Source: JAGTVG01 sp963820995 (GTDB taxonomy: Bacteria; Bacteroidota; Bacteroidia; Cytophagales; Cyclobacteriaceae). Taken from it: 64,000 nt of DNA. Position 1 is the stretch's first letter. Each line of letters starts with the position of its first letter. The DNA lies in the NCBI GenBank assembly GCA_963820995.1, contig CAWGCL010000014.1, positions 60,663 to 124,662 on the forward strand, read 5' to 3'. A program made the translations under genes and the position numbers. The notes under the pieces are model-generated. The model was not told the origin of the DNA, did no database searches, and saw only the letters and a list, made by a program, of their open reading frames with translations. Positions 37,624 to 45,864 of the stretch are shown here, in pieces.

Positions 37624-37666
37624 TGTCTACCTTTTTTAAAAGTTAAGCGTAATTTTTTGTGACAGA

Positions 37667-37705
37667 AGCTCAACTGCCATCCACTAACCAGATGGCAGTT
37701 GGGCT
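37667..37705. repeat. 15-base hairpin between amidohydrolase and porin genes
   Basis: AGCTCAACTGCCATC pairs with GATGGCAGTTGGGCT (one wobble) around a 9-base loop. No T tract directly after it on the minus strand. Confidence 0.55.
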
Positions 37706-37713
37706 CTATTTAT

Positions 37714-39060
37714 TTACAATTTATTTTTGAACACTTTACCATCTTTGATGATGAGTTTTAAATTGTTTTCATAGTCTTCTACAATGCTTACATCTTCCAA
37801 AGGATTTTTGCTATAAATCAAAATATCGGCCATAGCATTTTCTTCAATGACACCCACTTTGCCATAAGGATTTCGTTTTCCGCACAATCCCACGATCTTG
37901 CCGCCATTGCCTGTTGCCTGGATCATGATCTCAGCGGAGCTGTAAAAATCTTTTCTAAGACCTAAATCTTTCAATTCATTCTTACGGCCTTCTGGTGAAA
38001 ACAATAGATCCGTTCCAAATCCCATTGTTACGCCATATTTTTTTGCCCATTTAGCCACATTTGCCGTACCCTCCATAGCCTCATCCAATTTTTTCTTACG
38101 AACAGGGTCTGTATAAAGTGGCTTTAATTGCGCTAATACTTCAAAACTCTCGACAAATACCGCTCCCTTTTCTGCCATCAATTTAACGACATCTTCAGTA
38201 AGAACAGAGCCATGTTCGATAGATTTTACACCACTATTCAGGGCCCTAATAACACCTGCTGATGAGTGACCATGAGCCATTACATACGTTCCATAATCAG
38301 CAGCGACATCTACAGCTGCTTTAATCTCTTCTTCGGTAAATTGTAGTACATAAAGGGGATCTGTAAATGAAGACACACCACCAGTTACGGCAATTTTAAT
38401 TTGTGTCGCACCTAAAAAAAGTTGCTGACGAACGCCAGCCATCATTTGGGCTTTTCCATTTACCAAAAGCATATTTCCAGATGCTTCGCCAGGTCCCAAT
38501 GGGCCATCCCATTCTTTGGGTAAATTTGTTGGGATCGCAAAACGCACATCTCCATGTCCTGAATATTGAGAAATAATTGCACCCGATGGGTAGATTCTCG
38601 GCCCAGGAATGGTACCATCGTCAATGGCTTTTTTAAGCCCAAACGTATTACCAGCGGCATCACGAACAGTTGTTACACCTCTTAATAGTTGCTCGCCTGC
38701 TTCCTTTCCAGCATGTATAGCCACGTAAGAAATAGAACCAAACAAATAATCCAGCATACTGGTGCCCATAGTCATGTGCCAATGCACATCAATTAGACCA
38801 GGTGACAAGTAGCCACCTTTACCATCAATAACTTCATGGTAGCCTTTTTCTTTGCCACCTGCTGGGACGATCGACTTGATTTTATTACCGAGGAGTACGA
38901 CATCTTGACCTGTTATTAATTTTTCTGAGGTACCATTAAAGATGCTTACATTTTTAATAAGCGTTTGCTTTTCAGCAGCAGCTTGTTGTGCCGATGCATT
39001 TATGCCTAGCATTATTACCAATGCAAATGAGGCTAAAATTAATTTACTTAGATATTTCAT
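37714..39060 (-). CDS. Secreted imidazolonepropionase-like amidohydrolase
   Basis: 448 residues with a signal peptide (cut after ASA). Amidohydrolase superfamily: LSPGLIDVHWHM near residue 92 (HxH), VMAHGHSSAGV, IEHGSVLT and GFGTDLL near residue 340 supply the remaining metal ligands. The family includes imidazolonepropionases and Xaa-Pro dipeptidases; secreted members often cleave peptides or N-acyl bonds. It ends in a LIIKDGKVFKNKL strand that closes the beta-sandwich. Downstream of the frameshifted N-acyl-D-amino-acid deacylase gene and upstream of a porin, all minus strand, probably one operon. Confidence 0.85.
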   Translation of the reverse strand: MKYLSKLILASFALVIMLGINASAQQAAAEKQTLIKNVSIFNGTSEKLITGQDVVLLGNKIKSIVPAGGKEKGYHEVIDGKGGYLSPGLIDVHWHMTMGTSMLDYLFGSISYVAIHAGKEAGEQLLRGVTTVRDAAGNTFGLKKAIDDGTIPGPRIYPSGAIISQYSGHGDVRFAIPTNLPKEWDGPLGPGEASGNMLLVNGKAQMMAGVRQQLFLGATQIKIAVTGGVSSFTDPLYVLQFTEEEIKAAVDVAADYGTYVMAHGHSSAGVIRALNSGVKSIEHGSVLTEDVVKLMAEKGAVFVESFEVLAQLKPLYTDPVRKKKLDEAMEGTANVAKWAKKYGVTMGFGTDLLFSPEGRKNELKDLGLRKDFYSSAEIMIQATGNGGKIVGLCGKRNPYGKVGVIEENAMADILIYSKNPLEDVSIVEDYENNLKLIIKDGKVFKNKL

Positions 39061-39091
39061 ATATATTCGATTTATGGTTATTGAATATTAT

Positions 39092-40655
39092 CTATTTAGA
39101 AACTGGACGCCTGATCGCTTGACCAGGGGCTGCACTTGTGATTAATTTTTCGTTTTCTACGACTAAAACACCGTTAACAATTACTGTTGATACACCAACA
39201 GCCGGGTGATTAGGATCGGCATACGTACCCACATCGGCAATGGTATTTGGGTCGAATACTACAATATCAGCATCCATACCAATTTGAATCCTGCCTTTTT
39301 TCTTCATTTGTGGCACAAAGCCCTCCATAGTTTGAGCAGGCATTAGTGACATTTTTCTAATCGCTTCATTAAGCGTCAACAAGCCACGCTCACGCACGTA
39401 AGATCTAAGTACTTTAGCAAATGTTCCGTTTGATCTTGGATGAGTAAAAGAACCTTCTGGTAGTGGCCATTCATCACCTTCATAATTTGTAATATCTCCA
39501 TGCTCATCCATTTCCATCCAAAAAACTTCGTCAGATTCAATTAGAATATTTGGATCTAAAATAGACATATCTAACAGCGCTAAATCTTCAGGATTACTCT
39601 CATCTAGAAAATGCCATACTATAAAGGTTCCTGGTTTGTTTTTTTGATAATCGGCTAATTCTGCTTCGGTCAATCTTTTGGTATTCAACTGAAAGTTTTC
39701 AGCCGTGCTACCCATTCTATCTCTCCAGCCAGGAGTGGTAAACATGGCAGCACCTACCACTGTCATAGCAGCACCATAAGGATACGCACCAACAGTTATA
39801 TTATAACCCTTTTTCTTTGCAGCAGTTATAAGGGCAAGTGTCGATTCTATGTCTTTTAAAGAAGTACTGTTAATATGACATACGTGCATATGTGCTCCAG
39901 TTAATGCCGCATTAGAAATCAATTCTTTCACCGCTTCAAATGAACCTTTAGGTTCTGTATTACTTGCATAGCGTACATGTGTAAACGTGGCTACATCATT
40001 TTTAGCAGCCATCTCAGCCAAGGCATAATACTCTTTCACACCATTGCCAGGCGCGTATCCTGCATTGATACCAATCCCTAAACCACCTTGGTCTAAACCT
40101 TCTTGCACATAACTCATAATCTTCTTTTGTTGCTCTGATGTAGCAAGGTTCATTTTCCAATCCGTGTCTTTCTGTGCGTCTTGGAAATAGGCCATGGTTG
40201 CAATTGGATCTGTATTAGAGAATGTTGCAATTCTAGCATAGGCCCACGCTGCAGCTGCACCATAGTTTAAGGGTAGGTTTTTCTTACCTTGTGAATCATA
40301 CCAACTATTTATTGGTAATATGCCAGATTCTAATTCAAGCATGGTAGTGACGCCTTGCATAGCCTGCATTCGATAATCTCCAAGATTCTGTCCGTGCGCA
40401 TGTAGATCGATAAAACCAGGAGAAACAACTTGTCCTTTGGCATTAATTGCCTTTTTCCCTTTTTAGCTTGGACTCACTGATCTCAGTGATGCTTCCATCT
40501 TTGATGCCAACATTGCGGATGGCATCAAGGTTAGTTTCCGGATCGATTACTCGGCCATTGAGAATTACAAGGTCGTAATCCTGTGCAAAAACGCTAGTAC
40601 TTAGAGCAAGTAATAGTGCCCAAAGTAAGGTGTAGTAACTGTTCTTCTTTTTCAT
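39092..40655 (-). pseudogene. N-acyl-D-amino-acid deacylase-like gene with a single frameshift
   Basis: The 5' part (40655-40443, signal peptide then YDLVILNGRVIDPETNLDAI) stops early; the rest (from 40442 downward) continues in another frame as AKGQVVSPGFIDLHAHGQN and onward to 39092. One extra A in the A5 run at 40460-40464 accounts for it: removing it gives SKLKGKKAINAKGQVVSPG, matching the intact paralogue at 57449. Full length would be about 520 residues. HxH (IDLHAH), VCHINSTS and the end MKKKGRIQIGMDADIVVF fit the D-aminoacylase family. Either a recent mutation or an assembly error; unlike the 57449 paralogue it is exported. Confidence 0.8.
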
Positions 40656-40695
40656 GTTCCTATTTATTTAATTGGTAAATGATACTCCAAAAGTA

Positions 40696-41163
40696 TTACT
40701 GTGGAATATGTTTAACTCTACCCAAAAGTGGGTAAAAATCATTGTTTTGATTTTTATCTATTGTTAAAAAAGGTTCGCTTGGTAACCAACCGGGACCTGC
40801 TGCAACAGCAATATCCGAAGAAGATTTAAATTTAAAATCACGAATCTGTGATTTTACAATAGCGTATACCGAAAGCGCTGGGTAAAAATCCATGTACGCC
40901 TGAGTAGCACGTTGCAAATCCATTTAATCGTAAATTTTCTTTACTGAAGCTTCATCTGGAAATGCTTCCAACTCAAAATTTAAGGTTCCAAAATTGGTCT
41001 CTATTTTATCTGAAGCTGGTTTAAAACCTTTCTCTGTTTGTTTCTCTCCGGCTGTTTTAAACAGGTTTCTGTTTTCACCAGTTTCCTGTGCTTGCATTGG
41101 AAGAATTATTCCCAAGCTAAACAAGCAAGCAACTCCAATACTTATAAATTTTTGTGTTTTCAT
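40696..41163 (-). pseudogene. DUF1254 gene, 5' fragment with nonsense codon (copy 5, broken)
   Basis: Starts at 41163 with the island signal peptide (SIGVACLFSLGIILPMQAQ) and is nearly identical to copy 4 afterwards (NRNLFKTAGEKQTEKGFKP). At 40924-40926 a TAA replaces the GAA in KIYDEMDLQR. The frame then continues through DLQRATQAYMDFYPALSVY to LPSEPFLT, where homology ends and unrelated sequence follows to a stop at 40696. So it has a nonsense codon and has lost the last three quarters. It has a full promoter with the shared upstream element. Confidence 0.85.
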
Positions 41164-41208
41164 TTTTATGGTTTTATTATTTGTATTCATGAGTGATTTT
41201 TATTTCAT

Positions 41209-41262
41209 TAAAAGTAGGATAGAGTAGGTAGTAAAGTCAATAACACTTTAGTAGCAAAAAAG
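41209..41262 (-). promoter_or_regulatory. Promoter of the broken DUF1254 copy 5, with shared upstream element
   Basis: Minus strand: CTTTTTTGCTACTAAAGT (41262-41245), then ATTGACTTT (-33) and TACTTTTA (41216-41209, -7-like). The 18-base element is identical to that at 25698-25715 and sits directly upstream of the -33 box, the usual place for an activator. Confidence 0.6.
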
Positions 41263-41293
41263 TATAAGTTTCTATACTACCTTCTCCATTTGT

Positions 41294-42823
41294 TTAATCA
41301 AATAATTCAAAATCATTCAATACCCAGGTTTTATCGATGTAACCTTCTTCTGGTCCGTAAAAACGGAATACCACAAAAAAGCCTTTAGAAGGGTCGGTTT
41401 TAATCCAGTTGCTTCTTAGCTTTTTATCTTTTGGAGGCTTAGGACCAAAATACATATCTACAGAACCATCTTTGTTTTCTACATGCTTTTTCAAACTACT
41501 TACTGTAATAGGTCCGTCAACGTCTAATAAACTTCTGCTTAACGGGTCGTAGGCTGTTACTGCCCAGAAACGTTTTACAGGTGGATTTGCTGGTACTGTT
41601 AATTTGTAGTTTTTATCTCCTAATAAATAGTCGCCCTTATCATCTTTTGATGACGTAAGGTAAGCAGTACCAACACCTGCCGTAGTAGATAACAAGTTTG
41701 GCGACACACAAATGGCTTGGTAATGCCATAAGGTTTGGGCATCTATTTCCGGATATCCATCTTTCATAAAGGTGGTGTTATGCAAAAACATTTTTTCCCA
41801 ATGTTTGCTCTCCCAATAATTAACATCCTTTTCTCTTGATTTAAACAAAATAGCTCTTGACATAGCAACTGCTTCTTTGGCTGCCTGATTAAATATTTTT
41901 AGCATTCGCGCATCCGGATTGTAAGGCTTTCCTTTTTCAATACCTAAGGAAGCTAACTTCCCTAATTCATCTTGATTAAATAAGGCACTCGGCTCGTATT
42001 GAATAATTTCGTTTAACATTTCAAAAGCCGATGCATCTTCGGGGAATAAGGTATTGGCTCCCATTCCAGAAACATTAATATAGTTGCCTTTTCTTGGTCC
42101 TGTATTTAATGGATACACTTTAAGCCTGTCTTCGAACCATTTAACTGCTTTATCGCCATTGCCAACATCAAAACCACGCATCATCGCCCAAATTCTGTAG
42201 CTATTCGATTTTATTACAAAATAACCTTCGCTTGGAATGTCACCTGTATAATCTGCCGGTACAAAAAGGTATTTCCCTCCTTTTCCTAAATCTGGTCCTG
42301 TTGGTCCAAAATCAGTCAAATATTTAAAGTCTGCATCATTGGCATTGCCATACATTCCAACAGGTATTTCTACAACCGTAGGACCATCAACGCCTAAATC
42401 TAAAGAAGCAAATGCATAAACCGTACTGTTATTACCGGTTAAATAATTTTCGCTTGCCTGCATAAAATCGGCTTCAACAGCAATGTCGGAAGAAGAAGTA
42501 AAACCAAAGTCGCGTGCTTGCGCTCTAACTATTCCATAGAGCGACATGGCAGGCATAAAATCCATATAGGCCTGTGTGGCGCGTTGCAAATCTAATTGAT
42601 CAAATATAAGTTGAGTGGATGCTTCGGTAGGAAATGCTCCTCCAACAAATTCTAGAGTACCATAACTCGTATTAATTTTATCCGGAGCAGGCGTAAAATC
42701 TTTTGCTGTTTCTTTTGCTCCTGTTGGTTTAAAAATATTCATTTTGTCGCCTTTTTCTTGGGCGAATACACTTGCAGACAACATTATTGCAGTGCTTACT
42801 ATTATTGTTTTTATTCGTTTCAT
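41294..42823 (-). CDS. DUF1254/DUF1214 secreted protein (copy 6)
   Basis: 509 residues from the ATG at 42823 (MKRIKTIIVSTAIMLSASVFA); an ATG at 42847 would add eight residues. DUF1254: GTLEFVGGAFPTEAS, LDLQRATQAYMDFMPAMSLY. DUF1214: YKLTVPANPPVKRFWAVTAY, SLLDVDGPITVSSLKKHV, KKLRSNWIKTDPSKGFFVVF, KTWVLNDFELFD. Of the same subgroup as copy 4 (KTWVLNDFEL ending, no LQTDQ). A palindromic repeat of about 114 bases lies just upstream, between it and copy 7. Confidence 0.88.
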   Translation of the reverse strand: MKRIKTIIVSTAIMLSASVFAQEKGDKMNIFKPTGAKETAKDFTPAPDKINTSYGTLEFVGGAFPTEASTQLIFDQLDLQRATQAYMDFMPAMSLYGIVRAQARDFGFTSSSDIAVEADFMQASENYLTGNNSTVYAFASLDLGVDGPTVVEIPVGMYGNANDADFKYLTDFGPTGPDLGKGGKYLFVPADYTGDIPSEGYFVIKSNSYRIWAMMRGFDVGNGDKAVKWFEDRLKVYPLNTGPRKGNYINVSGMGANTLFPEDASAFEMLNEIIQYEPSALFNQDELGKLASLGIEKGKPYNPDARMLKIFNQAAKEAVAMSRAILFKSREKDVNYWESKHWEKMFLHNTTFMKDGYPEIDAQTLWHYQAICVSPNLLSTTAGVGTAYLTSSKDDKGDYLLGDKNYKLTVPANPPVKRFWAVTAYDPLSRSLLDVDGPITVSSLKKHVENKDGSVDMYFGPKPPKDKKLRSNWIKTDPSKGFFVVFRFYGPEEGYIDKTWVLNDFELFD

Positions 42824-42862
42824 CTGTATAAAGTTTTTTGTTTTCATTTTATTAGGTGTTTG

Positions 42863-42976
42863 CGTCATTGCGAGCCTGCCTGTCGGCAGACAGGCGAAGC
42901 GCGGCAATCTTTTATTCTTAGAGAGATTGCCTGCCTGCCGGCGAGGCAGGCTTCGTCGTTCCTCCTCGCAATGACG
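42863..42976. repeat. Large intergenic palindromic repeat
   Basis: Ends CGTCATTGCGAG and CTCGCAATGACG are exact complements; inside are two smaller palindromes (GCCTGCCTG...CAGACAGGC and GCCTGCC...GGCAGGC) and the segment GCGAAGCGCGGCAATCT. This is the type of short dispersed repeat found between genes in many bacterial genomes. It lies between two DUF1254 genes. Confidence 0.8.
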
Positions 42977-42989
42977 GTGTTATTAAATT

Positions 42990-44552
42990 TTATTTCATCA
43001 AATCCACTTCGCTTGGCCGCCAGGTTTTATCGAACCAAGCCTGCTCAGGGCCATAGAGCCTAAAGAGCATGTGCCAGCCTTTGCCGGGAATGGTTTGTAC
43101 CCAGTTTTTCTCTTTTCCTTTCGGTGCTTCAGGCCCGAAATACACATCGTATGATCCATCGGCATTTTGTTCGATGGAAGCATCTGCACTGGTGATTTCA
43201 GGAAAACGTTGATCGGTTTGTAGCATAGAGCGTGTTTGAACATTGTATAAAGTAAATGCCCAAAATTGTCTTGCTGGTACATTTGGAGGTAAATGCACTT
43301 TGTATGTTTTAGCACCATCAAATGGATTGCCGTCTGAATCACGTAAACCAGCAATGTATTGCGTTCCTGAACCAACGGTTGGGTTCACCATGGCAGGCGT
43401 TATTCCAGTAGCATACATATGGAAACGACATCGTGCATCAATCAATCTTACACCGTTGCGTTCAAATGTTGAGCTACCTCCAACCCAGGGATGTTCCCAT
43501 CCACTGTTGGGATACACCAATGCTTCTGGATCACGGTTTCTATACAATAAAACACGTGAAGCCGCAGAGCCAACATTGGCGGCGTCAGTTAATATTTTTT
43601 TCATTCTTTCATCTGGACTAAAAGGTTTTCCCTTTTCAATTCCAATAGATGCTAATAAGCCTAAAATTTCAGGACTTGTTGCTTCGTTCGGTTCTTCTTG
43701 TACCAATTTGTTAATTTCTTCGAAATAGGTATAATCGTTGGCATGAATGGTATTCAAATATTTCATTGAAATATCATGATAGGTTACCTTAGAATCAGCC
43801 GCTGTTTTTCCATACGGATACAATTTAAAATTGTCTTTTATATTTTTTACACCAGGTTTAGGATCACCATCTTGTAAAAAGCCTCTTATTAACAACCAGT
43901 TTCCATAAGTAGCTGATTGGGTAGCATAGTGCCCTTCTGGCACTTTACCTTCATAGCCTGGAGGCATTACAAAATACTTTCCTCCTTGGCCTTTATCGGG
44001 ACCTGCTAAACCAAAATCAGTTACATACTGAAACCAGAAATCGTCAATAAGTCCAAGCACATTTGGTGGAGCTTCAACAACCATAGGTCCATCTTTTAAA
44101 TTCAACCAAAGAAATACATATATAACCGTAGTATTTGGCGTAAGCAATTGCACTTTTGAGTCCATGCGTTCTTCCCAAATAATGGCAGCCTCGTTATCAG
44201 GGCCCAGTTCGCGGATACCTTTTCTGAATCCAGTTAACGAAGCACCCGGAGTAGTAAGAATCACACTCTCAACCGCGCGTTGAAAATCAAGTTGATCATA
44301 GATTAAATTACCCGTTTCTTTTGTTGGGTAGCCATCTTCAAACTCCAGCGTTCCAATGCGAGATTCGATCTTGTCCGCAATTTGAATGCTGGCCGGAATG
44401 TCGGTGGTCAATTTGTAGGTTTTCTGTGCTACTTTTTCAGTAGGCTGCTTGGTCTTAGATGTTTCTTTTTTCGCATCATCACCACAACTTGTAAACGATA
44501 GAACTAGTATGGTAGCCAAACAGGCATAAGCGATAGTTTTTAAATTTTTCAT
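42990..44552 (-). CDS. DUF1254/DUF1214 lipoprotein (copy 7)
   Basis: 520 residues. Unlike the others it has a lipobox (VLSFTSC), so it should be lipid-anchored. DUF1254: IGTLEFEDGYPTKET, LDFQRAVESVILTTPGAS. DUF1214: YKVHLPPNVPARQFWAFTLY, LQTDQRFPE, WVQTIPGKGWHML, DKTWRPSEVDLMK. It belongs to the LQTDQ/WRPSE subgroup with copies 1 and 2. It is the first intact DUF1254 gene downstream of the barrel gene at 44634 and of the regulator gene. Confidence 0.88.
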   Translation of the reverse strand: MKNLKTIAYACLATILVLSFTSCGDDAKKETSKTKQPTEKVAQKTYKLTTDIPASIQIADKIESRIGTLEFEDGYPTKETGNLIYDQLDFQRAVESVILTTPGASLTGFRKGIRELGPDNEAAIIWEERMDSKVQLLTPNTTVIYVFLWLNLKDGPMVVEAPPNVLGLIDDFWFQYVTDFGLAGPDKGQGGKYFVMPPGYEGKVPEGHYATQSATYGNWLLIRGFLQDGDPKPGVKNIKDNFKLYPYGKTAADSKVTYHDISMKYLNTIHANDYTYFEEINKLVQEEPNEATSPEILGLLASIGIEKGKPFSPDERMKKILTDAANVGSAASRVLLYRNRDPEALVYPNSGWEHPWVGGSSTFERNGVRLIDARCRFHMYATGITPAMVNPTVGSGTQYIAGLRDSDGNPFDGAKTYKVHLPPNVPARQFWAFTLYNVQTRSMLQTDQRFPEITSADASIEQNADGSYDVYFGPEAPKGKEKNWVQTIPGKGWHMLFRLYGPEQAWFDKTWRPSEVDLMK

Positions 44553-44633
44553 TTTTATATATGTAGTATGTTAGTATTTGTTTATTGAGCTGATTTTAAT
44601 TTATTATTCATAATTGGAGTTATTTAAGTTCTA

Positions 44634-45431
44634 TTATTTCGGAAACAAAAAGGCGAGTAAAAAACGCAGTTGCCAATCTGGTCCATCTGTTATTTCAGGT
44701 TTTACGGCATTCCAGTATGCACTGGCATTAAAATTGAATTTCTGATTACCGATGGCAAATATTTTCCCCGCTCCACCACCAAATGGAACCACCCATTGGT
44801 TGTTTGCTGTAGCGTTCCAATTCACCGTGATGATAGGTTGTACGGTTAGGTAATAAGCCTTTGGAAGATTGTAATTCACAAAATACTGGAGCAAACCTGC
44901 ACTATAGTCTGGTTTATCACTGCTTCCCGCAAACGACCAAGCGGTATAGGCAACACCGCCAACAACCCATTTGTTAATGGTTGCCACAACAATAGCGGCT
45001 GGGCCAGCACTCCACTTTTTAGCGCCCAAAGCCGGATCTGTAGCTGTGGGGAAAATGAATACGGGTCCAACACCCCATGTTACATTACCTCCAGTGTTTG
45101 GTGTGAAAAACCCTTGATAAACAATATCGCCCAATCCAAACGTGCTTCCACTTTCACTAGATATATTGGGCTGAGAAATGACAGGTGCTATAACTCGATT
45201 TATTAACAGCCAGTTTTCGCCTAGACTAGTGGGGATTACGGGCTGAATGTTCAGCACATTTTGTGTGCGATTATATTGGCCAATACCAAAATTAGTGTTA
45301 TTCTGCAAGGGCAAACTAATCATGTTGGCAATTGGGTTTTGTGCTTTTTTAGCTAATTCTTCAGCGCTTTCTTGGGCCTGCAACCCTAAAAAGGCTGCTA
45401 AAAGACATACGGTGAGTTTAATTTTTTTCAT
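44634..45431 (-). CDS. Outer-membrane barrel of the DUF1254-island family (copy B)
   Basis: 265 residues with a short signal peptide (cut after GLQA). Begins ESAEELAKKAQNPIANMISL, then strands including VLNIQPVIPTSLGENW, TFGLGDIVYQGFF, WGVGPVFIFPTATDPALGAKK and ends FLLAFLFPK. Related to the protein at 24360 (same NPIA start, GLGD, PTATD, KW.AG features). The pair brackets the DUF1254 genes on both sides, suggesting it belongs to the system as an outer-membrane component. Function not known. Confidence 0.7.
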   Translation of the reverse strand: MKKIKLTVCLLAAFLGLQAQESAEELAKKAQNPIANMISLPLQNNTNFGIGQYNRTQNVLNIQPVIPTSLGENWLLINRVIAPVISQPNISSESGSTFGLGDIVYQGFFTPNTGGNVTWGVGPVFIFPTATDPALGAKKWSAGPAAIVVATINKWVVGGVAYTAWSFAGSSDKPDYSAGLLQYFVNYNLPKAYYLTVQPIITVNWNATANNQWVVPFGGGAGKIFAIGNQKFNFNASAYWNAVKPEITDGPDWQLRFLLAFLFPK

Positions 45432-45464
45432 TTTAATTATTTTTTAGTTCTAATTCAATTTCTT

Positions 45465-45722
45465 TTACTTGGATAGAAATCGCACACTCAATAACACGAG
45501 ATGAAATTCACACAAAGTGTTAATAATCCCCAACAATGCAGCCTGATCTTCAACTTGTCCTGTTAGTACAGAAACAGTTACGTTGCTGGCGTCTTTTTCT
45601 TTGATGATTTGTAAATCGCGAATGCGATCTGCCCATTCAACTTTTACATTGCCAACCACCCGGAGTTGATAAGTGGCTGATTCTGAAAAATTCGGATACT
45701 TGTTTTTAGTTTTGGTTAACAT
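45465..45722 (-). CDS. Small hypothetical protein next to the regulator
   Basis: 85 residues, cytoplasmic; ATG at 45722 is chosen over the GTG before it. The sequence TYQLRVVGNVKVEWADRI, then VTVSVLTGQVEDQAALLGII and NTLCEFHLVLLSVRF, looks like one alpha/beta domain (a beta-hairpin, a helix and a final strand), possibly a small sensor domain. It precedes the barrel gene at 44634 and follows the MalT-like regulator gene, with a good promoter in front. No family name is assigned. Confidence 0.6.
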   Translation of the reverse strand: MLTKTKNKYPNFSESATYQLRVVGNVKVEWADRIRDLQIIKEKDASNVTVSVLTGQVEDQAALLGIINTLCEFHLVLLSVRFLSK

Positions 45723-45749
45723 CACTGAAGAGTAGTTTTATTACAGTAA

Positions 45750-45781
45750 CAAACCTATCCACAAGTAAATTCTTGCACAAT
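45750..45781 (-). promoter_or_regulatory. Promoter of the 45722 operon
   Basis: Minus strand TAGGTTTG (45757-45750) is a perfect TAnnTTTG -7 box; ATTG at 45781-45778 supplies the -33 TTG with 20 bases between. Upstream lie two copies of a CCACTTT-like motif, possibly the activator site. Confidence 0.6.
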
Positions 45782-45864
45782 AAACGAAAGTGGTATAAAA
45801 GTGGAAAAAATGAGTGATATAGGAGTTAAAAACCTAATTCAGTCTTTGATACGATGATTATTTG

